From positions 1 to 36,076 of the forward strand of contig CAYLYP010000026.1 in assembly GCA_964387795.1 (NCBI GenBank): 36,076 nt of DNA. The letters run 5' to 3'. Shown here in pieces: positions 28,694 to 35,986 of the stretch. The DNA is from CAYLYP01 sp964387795. Its GTDB lineage: Bacteria > Bacteroidota > Bacteroidia > Bacteroidales > UBA7960. The number at the start of each line of letters is the position of its first letter. The first letter of the stretch is position 1. The position numbers were made by a program, and so were the translations under genes. The notes beneath the pieces were generated by a model. It was not told where the DNA came from, searched no databases, and saw nothing but the letters and a program-made list of their open reading frames with translations.

Positions 28694-28722
28694 CAAAATT
28701 AAACTATTTGAAAATAAAACAA
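28694..28722 (-). promoter_or_regulatory. Internal promoter before the SUMF1-fold gene
   Basis: On the minus strand, TTG (28722-28720), an 18-base spacer, then TAATTTTG (28701-28694), matching TAnnTTTG. It lies about 80 bases before ATG 28613 in a 134-base gap, the only large gap in the cluster. The SUMF1-fold gene and three glycosyltransferases could therefore be a separate transcript. Confidence 0.55.
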
Positions 28723-28747
28723 TACTTTTTATCAAAAAACAGGTTAT

Positions 28748-29632
28748 TTACTTTGGTTTCTTACGTGTTCTTTGTATAATTGACTGAAACACAAATGAAA
28801 AATTTGATATCTGTACCATTAAATACAGACTGCATTTTTCTTTTTTCCCTGAAATCAGTGGAAAATATCTTAAAACATTTTGATTTAAACCAACAAGCCG
28901 TTTAAAAAAAATCTTCAGGCAAGTCTTTAACTGCATTTTCTGCCATAATGCTTTCTCTGCCATGCCATAACCTATGCGCCATCTCTTTTTTAGCAATGAA
29001 GAAAAACCCCGTTTTGGGTGTTTTACAACAGCGCTTGCTTCATATTCCAAAGGATTCCCCTTTGTATATTGTTCAACCCAAAAACTATCTGCACCGCTCC
29101 TCCATTCCGGGAATAAGCCTTGTTGATCAAAAACCCCCCTTCTCACAAACAGATTTGCTGTTGTAGCACTGCCAAGGCTTGCATTGATGCTTTGCTGAAG
29201 GTGCATCTTTGAATCAATCCCCTCCCAAAATGTATCCCGTCCGTTTGAAGTAAACATGATGGCCCCTGCCAATACTTCAATCCCCTTGTCCTTAAACCTT
29301 AAGACCCCATTTTGAATCCAATCAGGGCAGGGTTCACAATCTGCATCTATGAAAGCCAGGATATCTCCCGATGAATTCCTGATCCCGGTATTCCGTGCAG
29401 CATACGAGCTTTTTCTATTCCCCTCCCTTAAAAACTGAATCCCCTCCTGCTCTGATATCCAATCCGGTATATAATTGCTCTTATTATCAACGACAATAAT
29501 TTCAATCAAATCGGAAGGATAATCCTGTTTTCGCAATGCACTAAGACAGTTTTTTAAACGAGAATAGTCGTTATACACAGGAATAATCACTGATACCTTA
29601 GGTGAAAAAATTTGTGCATTACTGCTCATCAT
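28748..29632 (-). CDS. Glycosyltransferase family 2
   Basis: 294 residues. GT-A domain: KVSVIIPVYNDYSRLKNCLSAL, IIVVDNKSN, SSYAARNTGIRNSSGDILAF and the DxD motif in IDADCEPCPDW. FRSGADSFWVEQYTKGN-like sequence (about 185-200) supplies the second acidic motif. Near the C-terminus the sequence is basic and amphipathic, which may attach it to the membrane. It overlaps the upstream sulfotransferase gene by 14 bases, so the two are coupled. It is the last gene before the 134-base gap and internal promoter. The donor sugar is unknown. Confidence 0.92.
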   Translation of the reverse strand: MMSSNAQIFSPKVSVIIPVYNDYSRLKNCLSALRKQDYPSDLIEIIVVDNKSNYIPDWISEQEGIQFLREGNRKSSYAARNTGIRNSSGDILAFIDADCEPCPDWIQNGVLRFKDKGIEVLAGAIMFTSNGRDTFWEGIDSKMHLQQSINASLGSATTANLFVRRGVFDQQGLFPEWRSGADSFWVEQYTKGNPLEYEASAVVKHPKRGFSSLLKKRWRIGYGMAEKALWQKMQLKTCLKIFFKRLVGLNQNVLRYFPLISGKKEKCSLYLMVQISNFSFVFQSIIQRTRKKPK

Positions 29633-30410
29633 TGTTCTCTTCCGTTTTTTGATACTCTAAAAATGCCAATAGTCGTTCTGTTTCGGGAATTTCCAACAAG
29701 CGTTTCAGGTTCCCGCTTTTCTGGTATTTCCACTTTCCTATGCCCCGCTCATGAATAGCCTCCATTGGGGCAGGAAGTGCATTGTGCTCCTTAACGTTTG
29801 TCATCCCCACAAAATCCATTACATTAATACAATTCTCAAGCCCCAAAAAATCAAAAATCTCATTACACTCCTTCTTAGGATCAGTTACCAAATCTTCATA
29901 CCTCATCGACAATACCTGTGGATGCTTGTAATAAAACAATCCTTTTTTTACATCTTCAATCCATCTTTCAGGTTTTATATAATCCGCCCCATAAACAGGA
30001 TGTTTTGATAATACAACATCCCGTCCATCCCTGATAATATGGATGATTTTTGCTTTCCTGCCAAAGTCATTAAGGATATCAGGTATATGGTTAATATGTC
30101 GTGGTGTTTTTTCGCACCACATCTTTTTCCCCTTTGGGATATCCTGCTTTATAAGATGGGCAAAAAACCAAAACCTGAAAACATACCGGTTCAAAAAGTT
30201 ACTTCGATAGCGCTTTCTCTTAAGATAGGTTTTTGTTTCATAAGGAATTGCAAAGATATCAGGATGGGCTCCCAGGATACCAAGCAGCAATGTGGTTCCC
30301 GACCTGCCACATCCCACAATAAAAACCGGCCCTTTCTTAAAACCCAATGCCTTGATGGCTGAAAGGGGCTTCATCTCCCTGAAAAACTTTAATAGCCTGT
30401 TGATAAACAT
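29619..30410 (-). CDS. Sulfotransferase family protein
   Basis: 263 residues. The PAPS-binding 5'-phosphosulfate loop is FIVGCGRSGTTLLLGILGAHP (about 31-51). The 3'-phosphate-binding motif is IIHIIRDGRDVVLSKHP (about 125-141), with the expected Arg and Ser. Trp residues and RYEDLV (about 170) also match the family. Known reaction: transfer of sulfonate from PAPS to a hydroxyl or amine acceptor, in the cytoplasm. It lies between flippase and GT2, so the likely acceptor is a sugar of the glycan built here (inference). No PAPS-synthesis genes (cysD/N/C) are in the window. It starts 15 bases after the flippase stop. Confidence 0.93.
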   Translation of the reverse strand: MFINRLLKFFREMKPLSAIKALGFKKGPVFIVGCGRSGTTLLLGILGAHPDIFAIPYETKTYLKRKRYRSNFLNRYVFRFWFFAHLIKQDIPKGKKMWCEKTPRHINHIPDILNDFGRKAKIIHIIRDGRDVVLSKHPVYGADYIKPERWIEDVKKGLFYYKHPQVLSMRYEDLVTDPKKECNEIFDFLGLENCINVMDFVGMTNVKEHNALPAPMEAIHERGIGKWKYQKSGNLKRLLEIPETERLLAFLEYQKTEENNDEQ

Positions 30411-30425
30411 TTACAGCCTTTCTGT

Positions 30426-31862
30426 TTAGAATTTAAAGATAAATGATTTTATTTTATCAAATATCCCTTTTTTGTTCAAATAATACCCTATAAATGAAAT
30501 AATTATTATCATAACAGGGATTTTAATCCAGAGGGCTGTTGTTTGTAAAAAGAGGGAGATTACAAAACAAATAAAGATTCCCAAAAGGTTTACTTTTATC
30601 TCCTGAGGGGGGCCAAAATGCCTTCCTGCAATATGCCAGCTAAGGATAAAATTAAAAAAATAAGCTGTCAGGGTAGCAATTGCTGCACCCTTTATCCCAA
30701 ACGAGGGTATTAAAACAAAGTTTAATATCACATTCAATACGGCAGATATTGCCATCAAATAAAAATAATGATGCCGCTTTTCTTTAAGGTTTAACCGATA
30801 TCCAACAAAGGTGGCACTTTGAACAAATACAAAGGAGAATGTCAACCAGGGCACACTTGACGCCCCGGGAAGGTAATCAATGGTAGTTATGAGCCTTATC
30901 AACTCTGGTGAAAAAACTGATACCATCATCGCAAAACCTACAGATAAAAACAAATAAACCTTCCATATCCTGTCAGCAGTATTTCGGGTTAAAAAATAAT
31001 CCTGGCTGTGATCATTTTCAAACATGGATACTATCAAAGGCCCAAAACTCATCTGGACTGCTGTGTTCAATATCCTGAGTGGTTCCGAAAACTTATTGGC
31101 AATAGAATAAATCCCAACACTTGAATAATCATAATACATCAAAAGGATAAACCTGTCGCTCAAAGCCAAAACCCAGGATGCCAGCCCTACTGAAATGGCA
31201 GGCAAGCCATACAGGAATATCTTTTTTGCCCAAAAAGCACTAAATCTATAACAATATTGGCGCCTTGAAAAAAAGGAAAATGAAAAAGTGATAACAATCA
31301 GGGAACTTAAAAGACTTGAAGCCAATGCACCTGAAATACCTTGCTTCAGATAAACAACCAGAATAATGCCGCCTGCTACTCCCAACAAAGCTTTTGAAAG
31401 GCTGAAAATTAAAAAGGAATATGGTTTGCGCTTAATCCTGTAAATGTTTTCCTGTTCATTGGAAAGCAGTTGCGCCGGGATAATTAGCAAGGCTATTAAT
31501 ACAGCCATCCCATGGAGATCTCCCTGGAAAAAAACATTTTGTATATATCCCTGGAAAAAAAACAAAGGGAGCACAGGCAAAAAGCTTAGCAACCTGATAA
31601 CAAGGGTCGCAAATAATATCTGCCCTTGTTGTTCCTCTGTCTTGGCTTTAAAAAAAAACCTTGTTGACGCTGTTGATAATCCCAGGTTTAAAAAGCTCGA
31701 AAAAAACAAAACCCCTGATGTCAGTGTATCAAGCGCACCATAATCTTCTGGTGACAAAACCCTTACATATATCGGGACAAGAAACAGGGCAATAAATTTC
31801 TTTATACCCCCTCCCAACCCATATATCAAGGCATCTTTTGAAAACTGCCTGACATGGCCCAT
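30426..31862 (-). CDS. Polysaccharide/O-antigen flippase (Wzx-like, MOP superfamily)
   Basis: 478 residues with about 12-14 hydrophobic helices spread over the whole length. It opens FSKDALIYGLGGGIKKFIALFLVPIYVRVLSPEDYGALD, the typical start of PST/Wzx flippases. Known role: moves lipid-linked repeat units across the inner membrane to the periplasm. It is the second gene of the minus-strand transcript, 7 bases after deoC, and is followed by sulfotransferase and glycosyltransferases, consistent with a Wzx-dependent glycan. No Wzy polymerase or Wza/Wzc export genes are in the window, so polymerisation and export must be encoded elsewhere, or the product is a single-repeat glycan. Confidence 0.93.
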   Translation of the reverse strand: MGHVRQFSKDALIYGLGGGIKKFIALFLVPIYVRVLSPEDYGALDTLTSGVLFFSSFLNLGLSTASTRFFFKAKTEEQQGQILFATLVIRLLSFLPVLPLFFFQGYIQNVFFQGDLHGMAVLIALLIIPAQLLSNEQENIYRIKRKPYSFLIFSLSKALLGVAGGIILVVYLKQGISGALASSLLSSLIVITFSFSFFSRRQYCYRFSAFWAKKIFLYGLPAISVGLASWVLALSDRFILLMYYDYSSVGIYSIANKFSEPLRILNTAVQMSFGPLIVSMFENDHSQDYFLTRNTADRIWKVYLFLSVGFAMMVSVFSPELIRLITTIDYLPGASSVPWLTFSFVFVQSATFVGYRLNLKEKRHHYFYLMAISAVLNVILNFVLIPSFGIKGAAIATLTAYFFNFILSWHIAGRHFGPPQEIKVNLLGIFICFVISLFLQTTALWIKIPVMIIIISFIGYYLNKKGIFDKIKSFIFKF

Positions 31863-31869
31863 TTTTATC

Positions 31870-32715
31870 TTAAGCCTTTATTTGCTCAACAAGCTTATCT
31901 GCCAATCGCGATGCCCCAAACCTAAACCAGTCCTTATTCAACCATTTCTCTCCCAGCACCAGTTGGGTCAACTTATAATAATTTATGGCAACATCAGGTT
32001 CTGAAATCCCTCCGGCGGGTTTGATACCAACAACCTTGCCTGTTTTAGCCTGAAAATCATTGATCGCATCCAGCATGACCAACATCGCAAACTCTGTAGC
32101 TGCAGGGCTTATCTTTCCCGTTGAGGTTTTGATAAAATCAGCCCCTGCATGCATGGCTATCTCGCTTGCCCTTCGTATATGTGTGGCTGTAAGTAATTCA
32201 CCTGTCTCAAGGATTACCTTTAGATGCACCTGTCCGCAGACATCTTTTAATGCTGCAATCTCATCATACACCTGGTTATACTCCCCTTCAAGATATTTAC
32301 CACGAGATATCACAATATCTATTTCATCTGCACCTTCATCCACTGCAAATTCAACTTCAGCCATCTTTACATGAATGGGTGACTGACCGGCAGGAAATGC
32401 TCCTGCTACTGATGCAATATGGATATCTGTTCCCACTAATGTCTTCCTTGCGGCCCTGATTAAGGTAGGATAAACACATACTGCTGCTGTGTTTGGCAAG
32501 CCCAATCCCATATCCCGATACCCTTTTGCTTTGTTGCACATATCAATAACCTTCTGGTCTGTATCACTTCCTTCAAGGGTTGTCAAATCTATCAGGCCTA
32601 AGATATTCTTTAATACCTCTTTGCGGGGCTCTTTCAATTCTGTTGACAATAAAGCGTTTAACCTTTGCTTTATGTCTTCATCATTTAGTTCAGGGGTCAA
32701 ACTGTAATCGCTCAT
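31870..32715 (-). CDS. deoC: Deoxyribose-phosphate aldolase
   Basis: 281 residues from ATG 32715 (the frame extends to 32736, but the promoter and the MSDYSLTPEL start favour 32715). Class I aldolase TIM barrel. It has IDLTTLEG near residue 42, the Asp in DIVISRGKYLEGEY, KVILETGEL, the Schiff-base Lys in FIKTSTGK and the second active-site Lys in GIKPAGGIS. Known reaction: 2-deoxy-D-ribose 5-phosphate to acetaldehyde and glyceraldehyde 3-phosphate (nucleoside catabolism). It is about 20 residues longer than the E. coli enzyme at the N-terminus. Oddity: as the promoter-proximal gene, 7 bases before a flippase, it leads a glycan cluster to which it has no obvious metabolic link. Confidence 0.95.
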   Translation of the reverse strand: MSDYSLTPELNDEDIKQRLNALLSTELKEPRKEVLKNILGLIDLTTLEGSDTDQKVIDMCNKAKGYRDMGLGLPNTAAVCVYPTLIRAARKTLVGTDIHIASVAGAFPAGQSPIHVKMAEVEFAVDEGADEIDIVISRGKYLEGEYNQVYDEIAALKDVCGQVHLKVILETGELLTATHIRRASEIAMHAGADFIKTSTGKISPAATEFAMLVMLDAINDFQAKTGKVVGIKPAGGISEPDVAINYYKLTQLVLGEKWLNKDWFRFGASRLADKLVEQIKA

Positions 32716-32737
32716 GGCTTTTCTCTTTTTTCTCACA

Positions 32738-32767
32738 CAAAGATAATGATTATTAAGTTTAGCTCAA
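32738..32767 (-). promoter_or_regulatory. Promoter of deoC and the glycan cluster
   Basis: Minus strand: TTG (32767-32765), exactly 19 bases, then TATCTTTG (32745-32738), 22 bases before ATG 32715. Perfect Bacteroidota consensus. Confidence 0.82.
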
Positions 32768-33029
32768 ATATTTAACCTCCTCATTATTTGCAGTAAACCA
32801 ATCGCAAAAAAAAGAGAATAAAAACAATTTTTTATTATTCAAATTGTTGCACAAATAAATGGATAGCCGTCATTTATAAATTCTTCCAGTTACATGCCCT
32901 AATCGAAAACATAAGTATTATTAAACCAAAATCAGTTATGAAAACAACAACCAATTTGTAAAGAAATATAAAACCTTCGCTTAAATGTTCTGTTTGGAAA
33001 ACAGCCAATTGCTAAAAATAAAATGAACA

Positions 33030-33173
33030 ATGGCAAACCAAAAACAAATCATTAAAACAGGCATCTTTTACGATAATCCACCAGATGCCAGATTATTAAA
33101 CTGCATTTTAATAAAAGGCTGGCAATACTTAGGATGTAATAAGACGACTATATTATACCAAACACCAGATTAA
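33030..33173 (+). CDS. Possible 47-residue small protein
   Basis: ATG-initiated frame of 47 codons containing GIFYDNPPDARLLNCILIKG and ending ILYQTPD. The composition looks like a folded protein rather than random AT-rich translation, but I recognise no family. It precedes the rloA promoter on the same strand. It could be a real small gene (for example a third component of the defence locus) or a gene fragment. Confidence 0.25.
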   Translation: MANQKQIIKTGIFYDNPPDARLLNCILIKGWQYLGCNKTTILYQTPD

Positions 33174-33174
33174 C

Positions 33175-33202
33175 ATGTTTTTATGTTTTTATGTTTTTTA
33201 TG
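33175..33202. repeat. ATGTTTTT short tandem repeat
   Basis: Three consecutive ATGTTTTT units (the last with one extra T), then ATG. The tract lies about 50 bases upstream of the rloA -33 element. Confidence 0.7.
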
Positions 33203-33250
33203 CATTGTTAGTTTTATACTTGCAACAATACTAAAAGAGGGTCATTTACA

Positions 33251-33280
33251 TTGAAAAATCATTTCTTATTTGTATATTTG
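33251..33280 (+). promoter_or_regulatory. Promoter of the rloA-rloB pair
   Basis: TTG at 33251-33253, exactly 19 bases, then TATATTTG at 33273-33280. It lies 31 bases before ATG 33312 and overlaps any longer reading-frame start, which settles the start codon at 33312. Confidence 0.82.
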
Positions 33281-33311
33281 CAAAATAACAGCATATTTAA
33301 TATTAAGAAAG

Positions 33312-34649
33312 ATGATCATTCAAGAATTTAGTTTTGGTAATTTTAGGTCATTCAAGGAAATCCAGACTTTGAATATGTCAACTGCTAAAATTAAGTCCAA
33401 GCAGGAATCAATTGACATTAATAATGTTATCAAAAACGACAAAGATAAAAACGTGTCTTTTCTCAAGTCAAAAGCGATTTATGGAGCTAATGCAAGTGGA
33501 AAAAGCAATATTATCAAAGCATTTATTACTTTCATTCGAATCATTAGGCAATCTGTTAAAGATGAAAAAATCTTAAATCTTGTTGAACCATTTAAACTTT
33601 CAACAGAAACAGAAAATGCACCAAGCTTCTTTCAATTAGTTTTTTGGATTGATGATACCCGATATAGGTATGGTTTTGAATTAGACGATGAAAAAATCTA
33701 TGCAGAATGGCTTTATGCAAAACCCCGGGGGAGAGAATTGCCATTTTTCATCAGAAATAAGCAGGAAATTATTGAAATTGACAAAACTAACTTTAGTGAA
33801 GGAGATAAACTCGTCTCCCTCTTTAAAGATAATCATTCTGAAAACGAAATTTTTAGAACTAACTCCTTATTCCTCTCAACTATTTCATCACTGGGATTTG
33901 GAAAACTATCCAAACAACTTGTCGATAACATTGCCTCAATATTTGTTATCAATGGTTTAGGCCATAGCGGATTATTCCAATATGCAGGAGATTCGTTATC
34001 AGATGATAAAAGGAAAAAGTATATTATCGATTTTTTAAAATATGGAGACACAGGTATCGAGAACCTTGATACGTTTGATGTGCCAAATGATAGTATTTCT
34101 AATGATCCCGAAAAAGGCAACAATACTGATTCTGAAAAAGATAAAACAAGAAAGCTCATTGTTTCAACAAGAAGAAAATATGATGAAAACCTTAAATCCG
34201 AGGATGACGAAGCATTTCCGTTTAGAATGATGGAGTCTGAGGGAACTTTAAAGTTATTTGAACTAAGTCCTTTTATCTTTGAGGCATTGAAAGAAAACAG
34301 ACCTTTAATTATTGATGAATTTGATGCAAGGCTTCACCCATTGTTAACAAAAAAGATTATTGAATTATTTAACTCAAAGCAAAACCTAAATTCTCAGTTA
34401 ATTTTTATCACACATGATACAAACTTATTATCGGCTGATTTCTTAAGAAGAGACCAAATAGAATTTGTAGAAAAAGATAAATATGGGGCAAGCCACCTTT
34501 ATTCTTTAACTCAGTTTAAAGGCATTAGAAATACAGCTTCATTTGAGAAGGATTATATCAACGGGAAATATGGGGCAATCCCATTTTTAGGTGATTTTAA
34601 TAAACTTCTAAACTTGAAAAACGATGCCAAAGAAAACCAAATCAATTAA
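33312..34649 (+). CDS. rloA: RloA-like AAA (ABC-class) ATPase, probable phage-defence protein
   Basis: 445 residues from ATG 33312. It begins MIIQEFSFGNFRSFKEIQTL, the typical N-terminus of AAA_15/AAA_21 ATPases. Walker A is GANASGKSN at residues 58-66 (Lys64). A middle region (about 120-290) is acidic and variable. The signature-like ESEGTLKLFELSPF is followed by Walker B PLIIDEFDARLHP (Asp335, Glu336) and the switch His in IFITHDTNLLS. Known: RloA/RloB pairs occur near restriction loci, and related ATPase + TOPRIM pairs (PARIS AriA/AriB, OLD) act in abortive infection. The downstream gene overlaps its end by 26 bases and encodes the RloB partner. Codon use is AT-rich relative to the left half of the window, consistent with acquisition. 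Confidence 0.85.
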   Translation: MIIQEFSFGNFRSFKEIQTLNMSTAKIKSKQESIDINNVIKNDKDKNVSFLKSKAIYGANASGKSNIIKAFITFIRIIRQSVKDEKILNLVEPFKLSTETENAPSFFQLVFWIDDTRYRYGFELDDEKIYAEWLYAKPRGRELPFFIRNKQEIIEIDKTNFSEGDKLVSLFKDNHSENEIFRTNSLFLSTISSLGFGKLSKQLVDNIASIFVINGLGHSGLFQYAGDSLSDDKRKKYIIDFLKYGDTGIENLDTFDVPNDSISNDPEKGNNTDSEKDKTRKLIVSTRRKYDENLKSEDDEAFPFRMMESEGTLKLFELSPFIFEALKENRPLIIDEFDARLHPLLTKKIIELFNSKQNLNSQLIFITHDTNLLSADFLRRDQIEFVEKDKYGASHLYSLTQFKGIRNTASFEKDYINGKYGAIPFLGDFNKLLNLKNDAKENQIN

Positions 34650-35316
34650 ATTTACAGATAAAAGGGCTCAAAAAGCATGGTTAAAAAAAGCTTAGCCATC
34701 GGTTTATGAAGTTGAAACAAAAGAACCATATAAAACAATTTTAATTGTTGGCGAAGGACAAACTGAAAAGTTCTATTTTGAATCGTTCCCAGTCCTTACA
34801 TTAACCGTTGAAGCTGTTGATTTGAAAGGTCAAAGCAAATTAAAGCTGATTGAAGCTACCGAATCTATTATTGATAATAGCGATAAGGATTATGACGAAG
34901 TATGGTGTGTATTTGACATGGATGTTAAAAGAGGAGAAAAAGAATTTGCTGATTTCGATAATGCTATTAAAAGTGGAAAATCAAAAGGGTATCACATCGC
35001 ATACTCAAATGACGCTTTCGAATTATGGTTTTATTTACATTACAATTATACAGATCAGGCAAACCATAGAAAGTTTTATTATAAAGCACTGGGACAGCTT
35101 TGGGAATGTAATTATGAGAAAATTGGAAAGTCTTATGAGTTCTGTATTGATTTATACAGCAGGTTAAAGAATGACAAAAACGCTTCACAGAAAGAAGCTC
35201 TTGCCCGCGCCGGGAAGCTGTTTAAAGAACAATCACAATTGGAATACCACAAACAAAATCCTGTAACCAAGGTATATGAATTGGTAAATTTTCTTAATGA
35301 AAACTGTAGAAATTAA
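34624..35316 (+). pseudogene. rloB: RloB-like TOPRIM protein, interrupted by in-frame TAG
   Basis: ATG 34624 lies inside the end of rloA (26-base overlap). The frame reads MPKKTKSIKFTDKRAQ..., meets TAG at codon 24 (34693-34695), and continues open in the same frame to 35316, 230 codons in all. After the stop come the first TOPRIM motif ILIVGEGQTEKFYF (Glu44, Glu48), the metal-binding DMD in VWCVFDMDVKRGE (Asp98, Asp100), and the RloB hallmark AYSNDAFELWFYLHYNY. The first good in-frame start codon after the TAG is TTG at 34822, beyond the first TOPRIM motif, so reinitiation would give a protein without the catalytic Glu. The protein is otherwise intact, so this is a single-base lesion, a sequencing error, or readthrough. 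Confidence 0.8.
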
Positions 35317-35358
35317 AAATAATGTAGCTACAAAAACAGCATTTTAATTGGATCTTCA

Positions 35359-35553
35359 ATGCAGACAGGAAATCCTGCAGCTATTAACTACGGTAGTGAC
35401 AATATACATTATAGCAGCCCACAACCCCAAGCTGTATTAAGTTCTGCTCTTTTTCAACAATTAATAAAAACCTGTTATACACTGAATACCTATACCACAT
35501 CTGGATCACTTCCTTATCATGTTCATTTCAAAACAGATGTTGACCATTCCTGA
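35359..35553 (+). CDS. Possible 64-residue hypothetical protein
   Basis: An ATG frame that begins MQTGNPAAINYGSDN and ends PYHVHFKTDVDHS. No signal peptide, membrane segment or known motif. It follows rloB by 42 bases on the same strand. It may be a small gene, a fragment or chance. Confidence 0.2.
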   Translation: MQTGNPAAINYGSDNIHYSSPQPQAVLSSALFQQLIKTCYTLNTYTTSGSLPYHVHFKTDVDHS

Positions 35554-35572
35554 AATAGACAAGATTAATGCC

Positions 35573-35605
35573 TTATCAGGAATTGGAATAATAATATCCT
35601 GATAA
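35573..35605. repeat. Perfect 9-bp inverted repeat (TTATCAGGA / TCCTGATAA)
   Basis: TTATCAGGA at 35573-35581 and TCCTGATAA at 35597-35605, 15-base spacer. No T tract follows, so an operator is as likely as a terminator. Confidence 0.5.
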
Positions 35606-35786
35606 TGTGATTGTAAATTGATTCAAACAAAATATACCTATAATGTATAAACCTGATATTGTATAATTTAACAATGCAGTACCTCCCCGGTTTTTTACAA
35701 GATAACTACAGATGGCCCTTTCTAACAAAACATGAAGCTTTTACTATTACTGAATACTTTCGGGTTACATTGTGATATATCCATCC

Positions 35787-35896
35787 AGTGGGTTGAACCG
35801 GGCTTGAGCTGGACTTAAACCGGGCTTGAGCCGCTTTCAACCCGGCTCAAACCCGCCTCAAACCCGCCTCAAACCCGCCTCAACCCCGGCTCAACC
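35787..35896. repeat. GC-rich 11-bp phased array that reverses polarity in the middle
   Basis: Ten consecutive 11-base units in perfect register. Units 2-4 are of the CCGGGCTTGAG type, unit 5 (CCGCTTTCAAC) is a hinge, and units 6-10 are of the CCGCCTCAAAC / CCGGCTCAACC type, i.e. roughly the reverse complement. Units 7 and 8 are identical. Both halves can pair as a long imperfect stem. It stands out as GC-rich in AT-rich surroundings. Function unknown. Confidence 0.85.
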
Positions 35897-35986
35897 CTTA
35901 ACATGATATGATCCTTTTGTGCCTCAAAAGTTGACTGGGATATCCAAATGCCAATTGCTTTCCTTGCTTTTCTATCTAACATTATT

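Larger units (their letters stand above)
32768..33250. other. Divergent intergenic region between deoC and rloA
   Basis: About 480 AT-rich bases between two divergent promoters. It holds a hairpin (AACAATTT at 32823-32830 with AAATTGTT at 32841-32848), a 47-codon open frame at 33030-33173 and a short ATGTTTTT tandem repeat at 33175-33202. No tRNA or known RNA was recognised. Confidence 0.6.
35317..35786. other. Mostly non-coding stretch after rloB
   Basis: AT-rich DNA with a 64-codon ATG frame at 35359-35553 (MQTGNPAAINYGSDN...) that I cannot assign, and a hairpin at 35573-35605. Nothing else was recognised. Confidence 0.5.

Noticed and set aside
32716..32736. Longer deoC start at 32736
   Set aside because: It would start inside the -10/leader zone only a few bases from the promoter's -7 element; ATG 32715 fits better.
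34822..35316. Separate 164-residue gene starting at TTG 34822
   Set aside because: It is the same frame as the 34624 rloB reading frame and lacks the first TOPRIM motif, so it is the distal part of an interrupted gene.
33312..35316. Calling the ATPase-TOPRIM pair PARIS (AriA/AriB)
   Set aside because: The partner's AYSNDAFELWFYLHYNY and EGQTE motifs fit RloB rather than the DUF4435 type of AriB; PARIS is used only as an analogy.
35787..35896. CRISPR array
   Set aside because: The units are 11 bases with no spacers, and polarity flips midway; no cas genes are present.
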